Below are positions 27,360 through 38,116 of a DNA stretch of 64,000 bases, in pieces. Within the stretch, counting starts at the first letter, position 1; each line of letters opens with the position of its first letter. The stretch comes from Nocardia higoensis (GTDB lineage Bacteria > Actinomycetota > Actinomycetes > Mycobacteriales > Mycobacteriaceae). The translations under genes and the position numbers were made by a program. The notes under the pieces were generated by a model, which was not told the origin of the DNA, searched no databases, and saw only the letters and a list, made by a program, of their open reading frames with translations. The DNA lies in the NCBI RefSeq assembly GCF_015477835.1, contig NZ_JADLQN010000001.1, forward strand, positions 1,302,001 through 1,366,000, in the 5' to 3' direction.

Positions 27360-28783
27360 TCCACGCCCAGCGCATCGACCCGCTCGAACTCGACAGCTAT
27401 CAGCGAGCCGCCCGGCTCGTCCTGGCCCATCACCTGGTGACCCGCGACTACCCCGACCGGGCCGCACTGTCCCAGATCCGCCGCTGGGCCACCGAACTGC
27501 GCGAGGATCTCGCCGCCTTGTTCGGCTACCGCCTCGAGGTCACCGAGACCACCGCCCGGCTGTTCCCGGTCGTGGACGCCCTCGATCCGGGCAGGCCCGC
27601 GCGCACCGTCAACGACCGGGTCTTCGATCGCCGCCGCTACACCTATCTGGCGCTGGCCCTGGCCGCCCTCGGCCGAGCGGGGGAACAGGTCACACTCTCC
27701 GAGCTCGCCGAGCAGGTGGTGGCCTACACCGGGCAGATCGACGGGCTGGAACTGTCCCCCGACCGCGCCGCGGACCGGGATGCCTTCGTGGACGCGGTCG
27801 GCTGGCTCGCCGCGCGCGGGGCGCTCACCCTGGCCGACGGTGACGCCGGTGGCTGGGCCGCCGACCCGGAGGCGGGCGAGGCGCTCTACGACATCGACCG
27901 CGCGGTGGTCTTCGCGCTCTTCCGCCCGTCGCGCGCGCTGCAACATCTGGACAGCGTGGCGGGGCTCCTCGGCGAGGACACGGTACCCGCAGGCGAGGAC
28001 CGGGTGGTGGATCCGGCTGCGACAGCGCGCGAGATCCGGCGGGCGGTGGTCGAACGGCCGGTCGTCTACACCGCCGATCTCACCAGCCCGCAACGGGCGG
28101 TGCTCGCGCGGGACTCGGTGACCGCCGAGGTGACCGCGTTCACCGGGCTGCGAGTGGAGCGACGGGCCGAGGGCGTCGCGTTGATCGACACCTCCGGACG
28201 GCTCTCGGATGTGCGGTTCCCCGGCGCGGGCACCCTCGCGCAGGTGGCGCTGCTGCTGATCACCGAGATCGCCGATCTGGTCCTCGATATCGACGATCCG
28301 CTGCCCCGCAGGCCACTGGGACCGGATCCGGCACGGGATCTGCTCGCCGGGTTGGACAGCGCGATTCCCGAAGCCACCGTCTTCGCGCCGATGATCGACG
28401 GCACCGTGCCGGCGGATCCCTTCGACGGCTCGGGGCGGGCGGACCGGATTCCCGACGAGGACGGCGACCGCGGTGCCGGGCCGGAACCCGGCACCTATCC
28501 GTTCGTCGGCATGGAACGACTGCGGGCGATCGTCGGCGTGCTCACCGAGCGCTACGGCTCCACCTTCGCCGCTCACTGGCTCACCGATGTGCCCGGCCTG
28601 ACCGCCGAGGCGCTCGACCTGCTGCGGCGTCTGCGCCTGGTGCACCCGGTAGCCGACGGTGTGTTGGTGCTGCCCGCACTGGCGCGTTATCGGGGCGCGG
28701 TGGTGTCGGTGCGCGCCCGGCGCGCCGAGGAATTGTTCGTCAGCGCCGCCGATGTCGGCGCGAGCGGTCCGGAAGGGATCTGA
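27356..28783 (+). CDS. jetB: JetB-like protein (TIGR02678 / DUF2398)
   Basis: This 475-residue protein matches the TIGR02678/DUF2398 family, the winged-helix (KITE-like) partner in the same system. Recognisable pieces are SYQRAARLVLAHHLVTRDYPDRAALSQIRRWATELREDLAALFGYRLEVT at the N-terminus, RRRYTYLALALAALGRAGEQVTLSEL, and the C-terminal RYGSTFAAHWLTDVPGL...LRLVHPVADGVLVLPALARY. The GTG start at 27356 overlaps the jetA stop and has GGGGAG 5 nt upstream. The stop is 1 bp before the jetC ATG. Stoichiometric co-expression with jetA and jetC is therefore likely. Confidence 0.9.
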   Translation: MIHAQRIDPLELDSYQRAARLVLAHHLVTRDYPDRAALSQIRRWATELREDLAALFGYRLEVTETTARLFPVVDALDPGRPARTVNDRVFDRRRYTYLALALAALGRAGEQVTLSELAEQVVAYTGQIDGLELSPDRAADRDAFVDAVGWLAARGALTLADGDAGGWAADPEAGEALYDIDRAVVFALFRPSRALQHLDSVAGLLGEDTVPAGEDRVVDPAATAREIRRAVVERPVVYTADLTSPQRAVLARDSVTAEVTAFTGLRVERRAEGVALIDTSGRLSDVRFPGAGTLAQVALLLITEIADLVLDIDDPLPRRPLGPDPARDLLAGLDSAIPEATVFAPMIDGTVPADPFDGSGRADRIPDEDGDRGAGPEPGTYPFVGMERLRAIVGVLTERYGSTFAAHWLTDVPGLTAEALDLLRRLRLVHPVADGVLVLPALARYRGAVVSVRARRAEELFVSAADVGASGPEGI

Positions 28784-28784
28784 C

Positions 28785-31700
28785 ATGTCGGTCATCCACG
28801 GCGGTGTGCGTTTCGTCCCGACCAGGGCCGGAATCATCAATCTGTGGGACTACCGCGACCAGGAGTTCTGCTTCGCCGACGGCAGGCTGGTGTTGCGCGG
28901 CCCGAACGGTTCGGGCAAGACCAAGGCGCTCGAGGTGCTGTTCCCGTTCGTCCTCGACGGGCGCATCGAGCCGCGACGGTTGAATCCGTTCGCGGGCGAG
29001 GAACGCACCATGAAATCGAATCTGCTGTATCGCAAACAGGATTCGGCCTACTCGTATGTGTGGATGGAGTTCGCGCGCGGGCACCGGGACGATCCGGAGG
29101 TCGTCACCGTCGGCATCGGCATGCGCGCGACCCGTTCCTCGGACAAGGTGACCCGCTGGTACTTCGTGGCCGACGGCCGGGTGGGCGTCGATTTCTCCCT
29201 GCTGGGCCCCGAGGACCGTCCGCTGACCCGCAAGCAGCTGGCCGAAGAGATCGGCGCCGACAGCATCGTGGATCGTCCGGTGGAATACCGGGCCGCCATC
29301 GATGCCCGCATGTTCGGTCTGGGCGTCCAACGCTACGACCAGTTGATCAACCTGATCCTCACCCTGCGCCGCCCGCAGCTGGCCAAGAACCTCGACCCGC
29401 GCGGCCTGTCGCAGGCGCTGACCGGCGGCCTGCGTCCGCTCGACGACCAGCTGATCCTCGACGCGGCCCGCTCCTTCAGCGATATGGAGGAGGTCGGGCG
29501 CACCTTGACCGGACTCGTTCACGCCGACACCGCCACCCGCGCCTTCGTCGACGTCTATCGCAGGTATCTGGCGGTGCAGGCCAGGACCGAGGTCGAGCAG
29601 GTCGGCGCGCGGCTGGACGCGGTGACCCACGCGAGCACCGCCCTGTTCGCGGCGACCGAGCTGCGCCGCCGCCGCGAAGCCGAACGCGCCGCCGCCGAGA
29701 TCCGCGCCGAGGACGCCGACCGCGAATACGAGCAGGCCCGCACCGATCGCGAAGCGCTGCAACGTTCCGGCGCCTACGAAGGCAAACAGCAACTCGACGA
29801 CCTCGCCGACGCGGTCCGCCGACTGGAGAGTTCGGCGGCGGTGCACCGCGACAAAGCGGTGGCCGCGCAGAAGACGGTCGACCAGCGCGCCCAGGAAGCC
29901 GAACGGACCCGCGCCGCCGTCCGCGAATCGGTCGAAGCCCGCGTCCTCGCCGAGGACCGCACCCGCGCCGCCGCCGAGGAAGCCGGCATCGTCTGGATCG
30001 CCCCCGAACAGGCCCGCGGCGAGGCGCTCACCGCCGCGGTCCGCGCCCGTTCCGAGGAACGCGACGCCGACCTGCGGGCCGCCCGGGCCGCCCGCACCCG
30101 GCTCGAAGCCGCCCGCGCCGAACGCGATCGTGCCGAACGCCTCACCCACCGCACCACCACCGCCCGCGACAGCGCCGCCGCCGATCTCGCCCGCGCCGAA
30201 GCCGAGGTCGAACTCGCCCGCACCCGTCACGCCGCCGCGGTGCGCGACTGGCAGGCCGAGCACCGCGAGCTCTACGCACCCCTGGGCCCCGGCCTGGTCG
30301 ATGCCCTGATCTCTTCCTCGACCGGTTCCGACGACGCACCCTCGCCCGCCGAACTCCTGGCCGAGCGAACCGCCCCGCTGTCGGAGGAGCTGCGGGAGCG
30401 CCGCCTCGCCGCCCGCGCCCGCGCGGCGGCCGCCGATTCCGGGCTCGCCGCCCTCATCGGCGAATCCGACCGTCTGCGCGCCGAACTCGACTCCTCCCCC
30501 ACACCCGCCGCCCCGATGACCGGCGTACCCGGCCGCACCGGCGCACCCCTGTGGCGGCTGATCCGGTTCGGCGACAACGTCACCGAAGAAGCCGCGGCCG
30601 GTATCGAAGCCGCCCTCGAAGCGGTCGGCATCCTCCACGCGCGGGTCGGCGGCGCGGGTGCCGCACCGGCTCGGTCCGGCTCCGCGGCGGCCGCCATCGC
30701 ACATATCGACACGGACATCCGCCCGCCACACCACTGCGCACCAACCATCGGCAACCAGGGCGCTCCCGCGACCGTGGGCAAGACCGGAAACCGGCTTCCC
30801 GGCGAAGGTTTCGCACCTGCGGCCGACGTCGGGCCGGCGGGCTCGCCGCACGGCGACAGTGACCGGTCCGGCCGCGGCGCGCACGAGGCGGTCACTGCCG
30901 GAGCGCACGTCGTTCTCCCGCTTCCACCGGAACGCCGCCCGGCTACACCGACACTCGCCGACGCGCTCCGGGTCGAACAGGATTGTGCGGATCTGGGCGT
31001 CGATCGAGAGGTCGTCGCCGATCTGCTCGCCTCCATCGCGCTGCTCGAGAACACCGAGACGTCCGGACAGATCGCGCCCACCGAGCCGGATCCGCGGGCG
31101 ACCGTCGACCAGGACCACACAGCTCTGACGGTCGACACGAACGGCGGCTACCGGCACGGTGTCCGGCTGGGCAGGGCGAGCAAGGCACGGGCCGAGTTCA
31201 TCGGTGCGGCGGCGCGCGCCCGGCGCAGGCAGGAACGGCTGGACGCGCTCGACGCCGAGTGCGCGACGGTGCGTCAGCAGGCGCAGCAGGCGCGAGCGGA
31301 GATGGAGCGAGCCGAGGCCGGGCTGGCGGAACTGACCGCGGCGGCCAAGGCGTTGCCCCGGCCGACGGCGGTGACCACGGCTTTGCGGGCGGTCGCGGAG
31401 GCGGCGGGCGGATTGCGGTCGGGCACCGAGGCCGCGGCCCAGGCCGAGCGCGAACTCGACCAGGCTGTCGCCGAGGTGACGGCGCAGGAGAAGAAGCTGC
31501 GGGCGATCGCCGCCGAGCACGCCACGCCGCACGAGGCCGCCGAGCTGGACGCGCTCGCCGCCGCCATCCGGCATTTCGAGAACACCGGTGCGGGGCTGGC
31601 CCGGTTGCGGCTCGAGCACGAGCGAGCGCTGGAGCGCGAGCGGGAAGGTGTCGATCGGTACGACGAGGCGGTGGCGCTGGCCGAGGCGTTCGCCGAGGAA

Positions 31701-33257
31701 GCCGAGGCGGCGCGGGCCGGGCTGGAGGAACAGCAGCGCAAGCTGGCCACGCTGCGCGACGCGCTGGGTGCGGGCGCGGCCGAGATCGACGCGGAACTCG
31801 AGCGCGCCGCGCGGCGCATCGATGCCTGCCGGGCCGCGCAGAAGTCCGCGCGCACGGCCGCCAACGCCGCCATCGCGGCGGTCGGCGACGCCGAGGCCGC
31901 CTACCGCACCGCGCACGAAGCACTGGGTACCGCGCTGACCGAAGTCATGGCCCAGGTCCGGGCCCTCGCGCCCTACGCACAGCCGGATCTGCTCGCCCTG
32001 CTCGGTGCGGATCCGGGCTTGCGCTGGCCGAGCAGCGCGGCCGCCTGGTCGACCCCGGACCAGGTGCTCTATCGCATCGCCCAGGCGGGACCGGATGCAA
32101 ACGCGCAGATCCTGCCTGTCGAGGTCGCCGAACTGTTCGAGGCGCTGTCGGCGGCGACCGACCGCGTGCGGGCCGGGGAGGCCGCCCGCAAATCCACGCG
32201 CAGCGCGGTCACCGCGGCGTTGCAGGAGTTCGATGCCGCGCTCGCCGCGTCCGGGCGCGACTACCGATTGCGCTGGGACGCCGCCGACGGGCTGACCATC
32301 GTGCAGGTGCAGGACGAGCACGGGCTGTGTCCGCTGGCGGATTTCGCCGCGCGCGTCGCGAGCGCGCGCAGCGATCAGGAGCTGCTGCTCACCGACTCCG
32401 AGCGCCGTATCCTGGAGGACGCCCTGCTGACCGGGTTGGCCCAGCAGATCCACGAACGCACCCGCGATGCCCGCGAACTCATCGCGAAGATGGGTGCGGA
32501 GATGAAGAAGCGCCGGATGTCCTCGGGCAACACCATCGGGGTGCATTGGCTGCTGGCCGACGACCTGTCCGACAGCGCGCGGACGATGTGCAAGCTGCTC
32601 GATCGCGAGACCGCCGCGCTCGAACCGGCGGATCTGGCCGCGATCCGGGCACATTTCGCCGCCGAGATCCGCGCCGCGCGCGCCGCCCACCCGGAGCGGT
32701 CCTACCCGGAGATCCTCGCCACCACCCTGGACTACCGGCGTTGGCGGGTCTTCTCGTTCAGTTTGATCGGTGCCGACGGCAGCGAGGACAAGCTGACCGT
32801 CGCCCGGCACAGCGCACTCTCCGGCGGTGAGCAGTCGGTCTCACTGCACCTGCCGTTGTTCGCCGCCGCGCACGTGATGCTGGACTCGGCCGATCCGCAG
32901 GCGCCGCGCCTGCTGGCGCTCGACGAGGCCTTCGCCGGCGTGGACGACAACGGGCGCAGCGAATTGCTCGGCCTGAGCGTGCAATTCGACCTCGATCTGT
33001 TCATGACCGGCTACGACCTGTGGATCACCTACCCACACGTTCCCGGCTGCGCACACTACGACCTGGCCCATTCCGCCGCCGAGCACACCGTCAGCGCCAC
33101 CTTGCTGGTGTGGGACAGCGGGGATCTGCTCGCCGAACACGACGGGACCGATCTCACCTCGGCGCTCGGTTCCCCCGACCGCCGTAGGGTTCCGGCGGGC
33201 ATCGACGGAGGGCTGCCGCTCGACGACATGCCCGGCGCCGCTGTGCCGGTTCCCTGA
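28785..33257 (+). CDS. jetC: JetC-like SMC-family ATPase (TIGR02680)
   Basis: This is a 1490-residue SMC/Rad50-like ATPase of the TIGR02680 family, the motor of the system. It has Walker A GPNGSGKT at residues 39-46 and long Ala/Glu/Arg coiled coils (about 260-540 and 790-1070). A hinge-like region starts LWRLIRFGDNVTEEAAAGIEAALEAVGILHARV near 585. Signature LSGGEQSVSLHL lies near 1345 and Walker B LLALDEAFAGVDDNGR near 1375. All ATPase motifs are intact. Residues about 621-715 are a low-complexity stretch that looks inserted. The gene is followed by a hairpin and a gene on the other strand; no DUF2399/JetD gene follows. Confidence 0.92.
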   Translation: MSVIHGGVRFVPTRAGIINLWDYRDQEFCFADGRLVLRGPNGSGKTKALEVLFPFVLDGRIEPRRLNPFAGEERTMKSNLLYRKQDSAYSYVWMEFARGHRDDPEVVTVGIGMRATRSSDKVTRWYFVADGRVGVDFSLLGPEDRPLTRKQLAEEIGADSIVDRPVEYRAAIDARMFGLGVQRYDQLINLILTLRRPQLAKNLDPRGLSQALTGGLRPLDDQLILDAARSFSDMEEVGRTLTGLVHADTATRAFVDVYRRYLAVQARTEVEQVGARLDAVTHASTALFAATELRRRREAERAAAEIRAEDADREYEQARTDREALQRSGAYEGKQQLDDLADAVRRLESSAAVHRDKAVAAQKTVDQRAQEAERTRAAVRESVEARVLAEDRTRAAAEEAGIVWIAPEQARGEALTAAVRARSEERDADLRAARAARTRLEAARAERDRAERLTHRTTTARDSAAADLARAEAEVELARTRHAAAVRDWQAEHRELYAPLGPGLVDALISSSTGSDDAPSPAELLAERTAPLSEELRERRLAARARAAAADSGLAALIGESDRLRAELDSSPTPAAPMTGVPGRTGAPLWRLIRFGDNVTEEAAAGIEAALEAVGILHARVGGAGAAPARSGSAAAAIAHIDTDIRPPHHCAPTIGNQGAPATVGKTGNRLPGEGFAPAADVGPAGSPHGDSDRSGRGAHEAVTAGAHVVLPLPPERRPATPTLADALRVEQDCADLGVDREVVADLLASIALLENTETSGQIAPTEPDPRATVDQDHTALTVDTNGGYRHGVRLGRASKARAEFIGAAARARRRQERLDALDAECATVRQQAQQARAEMERAEAGLAELTAAAKALPRPTAVTTALRAVAEAAGGLRSGTEAAAQAERELDQAVAEVTAQEKKLRAIAAEHATPHEAAELDALAAAIRHFENTGAGLARLRLEHERALEREREGVDRYDEAVALAEAFAEEAEAARAGLEEQQRKLATLRDALGAGAAEIDAELERAARRIDACRAAQKSARTAANAAIAAVGDAEAAYRTAHEALGTALTEVMAQVRALAPYAQPDLLALLGADPGLRWPSSAAAWSTPDQVLYRIAQAGPDANAQILPVEVAELFEALSAATDRVRAGEAARKSTRSAVTAALQEFDAALAASGRDYRLRWDAADGLTIVQVQDEHGLCPLADFAARVASARSDQELLLTDSERRILEDALLTGLAQQIHERTRDARELIAKMGAEMKKRRMSSGNTIGVHWLLADDLSDSARTMCKLLDRETAALEPADLAAIRAHFAAEIRAARAAHPERSYPEILATTLDYRRWRVFSFSLIGADGSEDKLTVARHSALSGGEQSVSLHLPLFAAAHVMLDSADPQAPRLLALDEAFAGVDDNGRSELLGLSVQFDLDLFMTGYDLWITYPHVPGCAHYDLAHSAAEHTVSATLLVWDSGDLLAEHDGTDLTSALGSPDRRRVPAGIDGGLPLDDMPGAAVPVP

Positions 33258-33295
33258 TCGGCCGGGCCGCTGGTCATCGCCTCGGCGCCACTCGT

Positions 33296-33322
33296 CGGTC
33301 CGGCGGGAACGCCTGCCGACCG
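33296..33322 (+). terminator. Terminator-like hairpin after jetC
   Basis: CGGTCCGGCGGG (33296-33307) pairs with CCTGCCGACCG (33312-33322) through a 4-nt loop, with one bulge and one G-U pair. It lies 39 bp after the jetC stop and suggests that the operon ends there with three genes. Confidence 0.5.
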
Positions 33323-33399
33323 TGTACGCCGGGCACGGCGCCTGCGCGTGTCGTCCGAATGCGGTGGCGCCTACCCGCGCCGGGGCGGCAGGGGCGCCC

Positions 33400-33918
33400 T
33401 CAACGCGCGCTCGCGTCGGGCAGCATGGCCGGGCACGGCGCGCCGGGCAGGGTGGCCAGCTCGAAATGCCACCATTCGTTGAGGAACGTGCGACACAGCC
33501 CCCAGCGGTTGCCGTTGGCCTCGAGCCACTGCGCGCCGGCCTGCGGGCCGACATCGATCGCCCGGCCGGCGACATGGGTGGATTCCTCCGGTGGGAGAAC
33601 CCAGCGCCTGGCCTCGTCGGGGCTGCCGTAGGTAGCCACCCCGTCCTCCCACATCGCCTGTTGTTCGGCGGGCGTGCGGTAGCCGGAGGTGATCGACAGC
33701 GGCACGCCCTCGGCACCGGCGGCATCGGCGGCCATGGTGTAGGCCAGCGCCAGCAGCGGGTCGAGGCCCTCGGTGCCCGCCGCCGAACCGAGTCCTTCCG
33801 CGATGTCGCCGGGTGTCGCCGTCGCGGTGGCTGTACCGAGGGCGCCGCCGAGGACGACGACCGGGGCGGCCACCGCCGCCAGAACGACTCTCCTACCGAG
33901 CGAACGAGTCCGAAGCAT
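33400..33918 (-). CDS. Secreted M15-family D-Ala-D-Ala carboxypeptidase-like protein
   Basis: This 172-residue exported protein has a signal peptide (about 1-35, ending TATATA) and a VanY/M15 zinc-peptidase domain. It carries the metal motif STHVAGRAIDV (H115, D122) and the C-terminal EWWHFEL (E148, H151). The substrate should be peptidoglycan stem peptides in the cell wall. The frame starts at ATG 33918, with TACCAT 7 nt upstream on the minus strand (leaderless). It is convergent with jetC and unrelated to that operon by orientation. Confidence 0.88.
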   Translation of the reverse strand: MLRTRSLGRRVVLAAVAAPVVVLGGALGTATATATPGDIAEGLGSAAGTEGLDPLLALAYTMAADAAGAEGVPLSITSGYRTPAEQQAMWEDGVATYGSPDEARRWVLPPEESTHVAGRAIDVGPQAGAQWLEANGNRWGLCRTFLNEWWHFELATLPGAPCPAMLPDASAR

Positions 33919-34066
33919 GACGACGATGGTAACGGCGAGCCACCGCCTGACCCCGACGCGTGATCAGGGCAACACGCGAGATGCGAAGCATCCCGTGAGT
34001 GGCGTGTCGGCTGTCACGAACAGCCAGGTGGGTCATGGGCATCCGCCCCGCGTGGTGGAAATCGCG

Positions 34067-34098
34067 CTGTCCACAAAGTTATCCAGTGCTGTGGATCA
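34067..34098. promoter_or_regulatory. Cluster of three DnaA-box-like nonamers
   Basis: CTGTCCACA (34067-34075), TTATCCAGT (34079-34087) and TGTGGATCA (34090-34098, reverse orientation) each differ by one or two bases from the actinobacterial DnaA box TT(G/A)TCCACA. They lie in the 301-bp spacer between the M15 gene and cutA, where I see no other gene. They may bind DnaA or be coincidental. Confidence 0.3.
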
Positions 34099-34219
34099 CA
34101 ACTCGCACCTTCGGCTACCGATCACCGGCGCTCGATCCGCTCGGCCTATCCGGTGGAACCGGCACGAATCACCGCAGGGCAGCGCGCTGTTCGGTCGCGC
34201 GTGGGCGACACTGTTCGAC

Positions 34220-34546
34220 ATGGCCGACGACCAGATCGTAGACGTGACCATCACCGCCGACGACGCCGAATGGCTGGCCGCGTTCGCCCGCGGCCTCGTG
34301 ACGGATCGACTCGCCGCCTGCGGCAACATCATCCCCGGCGTCCGGTCGATCTTCCGATGGAAGGGCGAGATCGACGACGAGGCGGAGAACCTGCTCGTCC
34401 TGCACACCCGGGCGTCGCTGGTGCCGAAGATCATCGAACGCGCCGACGCCGAGCACCCCTATGACACACCCCAGGTGCTCGCGCTCCCGGTGTCCGCCGC
34501 GCACCCGGGCTACCTGCGCTGGGTCCTCGACGAGACCGCCCACTGA
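34220..34546 (+). CDS. cutA: Divalent-cation tolerance protein CutA
   Basis: CutA proteins are small trimeric PII-like proteins named for copper/divalent cation tolerance; the biochemical role is unsettled. The 108-residue sequence shows the family core LVTDRLAACGNIIPGVRSIFRWKGEID, followed by ENLLVLHTRASLVPKIIERADAEHPYDTPQVLALPV, which forms the beta-alpha-beta trimer interface. ATG 34220 was chosen because conservation starts there; a very long upstream in-frame extension crosses the M15 gene and is not coding. It stands alone. Confidence 0.93.
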   Translation: MADDQIVDVTITADDAEWLAAFARGLVTDRLAACGNIIPGVRSIFRWKGEIDDEAENLLVLHTRASLVPKIIERADAEHPYDTPQVLALPVSAAHPGYLRWVLDETAH

Positions 34547-34556
34547 GCCGGGTCCG

Positions 34557-34859
34557 CTACCCGCCTCCCCGTAAATACGTCGAGCCCGACGGCCGGAGGG
34601 AGTCTCCCCGGCCATCGGGGCTCAGCGACGAGCGCCGGTCGATGCCCGGCCACGGGACCATCATCCCCGGATGCTCCCACCGGCCGAACCCGTCCGGATA
34701 GAACGGATCGAACCTGTCGTCGATCACCTTCCCGCGGAACCGGTTCCGCGGGACCCACCGACTCCTCGAACCGGAATGCCCGGCGCCGGTACACCTGACA
34801 TCCCGACCTACAGAGTGCCTTGCCGAACCCGCTTGCCGCTGCGGCGAATCGAGGGACAT
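34557..34859 (-). other. Intergenic stretch with a weak open frame
   Basis: Between cutA and the fumarase gene (34547-34890) the only candidate is a 100-codon minus-strand frame. Its middle (RFDPFYPDGFGRWEHPGMM) has a protein-like composition, but its ends do not. No ribosome site, domain or neighbour supports it. I treat it as unassigned sequence, possibly a gene fragment. Confidence 0.2.
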
Positions 34860-34890
34860 CCCGATGTCCGCACGGCGCCGGAGGTGTCGG

Positions 34891-36567
<1,677 letters not shown>

Positions 36568-36698
36568 GGATCGCACTCCTTCGAGGTGGGACGGCGGCTC
36601 GCGCACAGGCGTCCGGCTCGGCTCGAGGTACGCCGGACCCGAGCCGGGCTGGTCTCGAGCGCTCACGAGCGTATCCGCGACCGGGAACCACCCTCTGG

Positions 36699-36712
36699 TT
36701 AGGCAAGCCTTT
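36699..36712. promoter_or_regulatory. IdeR/DtxR-like iron box between fum and the MarR gene
   Basis: TTAGGCAAGCCTTT contains the AGGCAAGCCT palindrome common at iron-regulated actinobacterial promoters. It lies 132 bp upstream of the fumarase start and 113 bp upstream of the MarR start, so it could act on either. Confidence 0.4.
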
Positions 36713-36824
36713 GTAGACTGCACGCGGTTGCACGGGTAACCGCAGAGTGCTAACTCTCGTCTGAGGCGCGCGCCACCCGTGACGGTTTGTACCCGACGAC
36801 GCGTCGAAGTGTGGAGGCAGTGCC

Positions 36825-37340
36825 GTGAGCGAACCCCCGTGGCTCGACGAACTGGAGATGCGCGCGTGGCTGGGCTTCGTCCGGACCCGCGACACCATCG
36901 CCGCGGCCGTCGGCCGCGACTCGGTGCGCGACTCCGATCTCACCTTCGTGGAGTACTCGGTGCTGGCCTATCTCGCCCAGTCCGAGGACAACCGTCTGAC
37001 CTTCGCCGATCTGGCCGCCAAGCTGGAGTGGTCGCAGAGCAGGCTCTCGCATCAGATCACCCGGATGAGCAAGCGCGGCCTGGTCGAGCGGGAGTCGATC
37101 CCCACCGACGCCAGGCGCACGGCGGCGCGCCTCACCGGCTTCGGCGAGCGGGTGCTCGCGGCCGCCGCGCCCGCGCACGTCCGCAGCGTGCGCAGGCACA
37201 TCATCGATGTCCTCGACCAGGAGCAGCTCGCGGCACTGGCCGACATCTACGACACACTGCTCGCCCACCACCGCAAGCCGCCCATGCCCGACCAAGCCCC
37301 CGCATCCGGGCACACCACGCGAGATACGCCTACGACCTGA
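36825..37340 (+). CDS. MarR family transcriptional regulator
   Basis: This 171-residue winged-helix regulator has the MarR layout: helix 1 dimerisation ([19 protein letters not shown]), the DNA-binding helices [33 protein letters not shown], the beta wing ([15 protein letters not shown]), and C-terminal dimerisation helices. The tail after about 150 is Pro/Thr-rich and probably disordered. The start is GTG with GGAGG about 10 nt upstream. It is divergent from fum, with an iron-box-like palindrome between; whether it controls fum is unknown. Confidence 0.88.
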   Translation: MSEPPWLDELEMRAWLGFVRTRDTIAAAVGRDSVRDSDLTFVEYSVLAYLAQSEDNRLTFADLAAKLEWSQSRLSHQITRMSKRGLVERESIPTDARRTAARLTGFGERVLAAAAPAHVRSVRRHIIDVLDQEQLAALADIYDTLLAHHRKPPMPDQAPASGHTTRDTPTT

Positions 37341-37394
37341 CGCCGTCTGCTCCGGGGCGCCGCGGTGCCTCGGCAACCGTCTGGAACCAGGCGT

Positions 37395-38093
37395 TCATCG
37401 ACGGGCTCTTTCCTGGTTCTCCGGCCACCAGCACCGAACCATGTGCGCCAAGTCGTCGGTCAGCGTGTCGAGCAGGCGTCGCCCCTCGTCGGCATCGGCA
37501 CCGTCCGGGTCGCCGAGCACACCGTTCTCGCTCACCGCGCGCACGCCGCCCGCGCGCAGCAGCGGCAGGATCTCGCGCAACGGCCGGGTGTCACCGCGTT
37601 CGGCGCGGTCGAGGCGTACCCGCCCCGGATCCAGCGCCAGCTGCAGCGCGGTCTCGGCCCGCCCGGCGTGCGGGTCGCCCGCCCACACAGGCAGATGCAC
37701 CCGCACGTCACGTGACTCCGAGCGCAGCAGCGTCTCGGCGCGACGCAGCGATTCGAGATTGCCGCCGTGGCCGCTGACGATCAGCAGCCGGTCGAAGGTG
37801 TCGGTGGCCGACCGGCACAGCTCGACGATCACCAGCTCGAGCGCGCGCTGCCCGATCGACAGGGTGCCGGGGAAGCCGGCGTGCTCGCCGCTCGAGCCGT
37901 AGGGCAGCGCGGGGGCGATCAGGACGTCCGGCCGCCGCTTCGCCAGCTCCGCGCACAGCGCCACGGCGATATCGGTGTCGGTCGACAACGGCAGATGCGG
38001 CCCGTGCTGCTCGGTCGCCCCGACAGGTATGGCGAGGATCACTCCGGCGGCGGAGTATGAGCCCGCCTCCGGAGACGTGAGATCAGCCATCAT
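37395..38093 (-). CDS. mftE: Mycofactocin-type creatininase-family peptidase MftE
   Basis: MftE cleaves the MftA precursor to release the C-terminal Val-Tyr dipeptide during mycofactocin synthesis. The 232-residue protein has the creatininase metal motif GATEQHGPHLPLSTDTD (E28, H30, D39). It also has PYGSSGEHAGFPGTLSIG, SGHGGNLE, GDPHAGRAET, and the MftE-typical GVRAVSENGVLGDP. ATG 38093 was chosen because MMADLTSPE matches related N-termini; ATG 38123 in frame is possible. No mftA, mftB, mftC, mftD or mftF is present in the window. It is divergent from an MftR-like regulator. Confidence 0.85.
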   Translation of the reverse strand: MMADLTSPEAGSYSAAGVILAIPVGATEQHGPHLPLSTDTDIAVALCAELAKRRPDVLIAPALPYGSSGEHAGFPGTLSIGQRALELVIVELCRSATDTFDRLLIVSGHGGNLESLRRAETLLRSESRDVRVHLPVWAGDPHAGRAETALQLALDPGRVRLDRAERGDTRPLREILPLLRAGGVRAVSENGVLGDPDGADADEGRRLLDTLTDDLAHMVRCWWPENQERARR

Positions 38094-38116
38094 GCGCCAG
38101 ACATTAACGTCACTCA

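Noticed and set aside
28740..32810. A 1356-codon open frame on the minus strand opposite jetC
   Set aside because: It mirrors the third-codon-position GC bias of jetC, has no domain-like text, and lies wholly antisense to an intact SMC-type ATPase.
33322..33963. A plus-strand frame just after jetC that might have been JetD
   Set aside because: Its translation shows no Toprim or DUF2399 features and it lies antisense to the clearly recognisable M15 peptidase.
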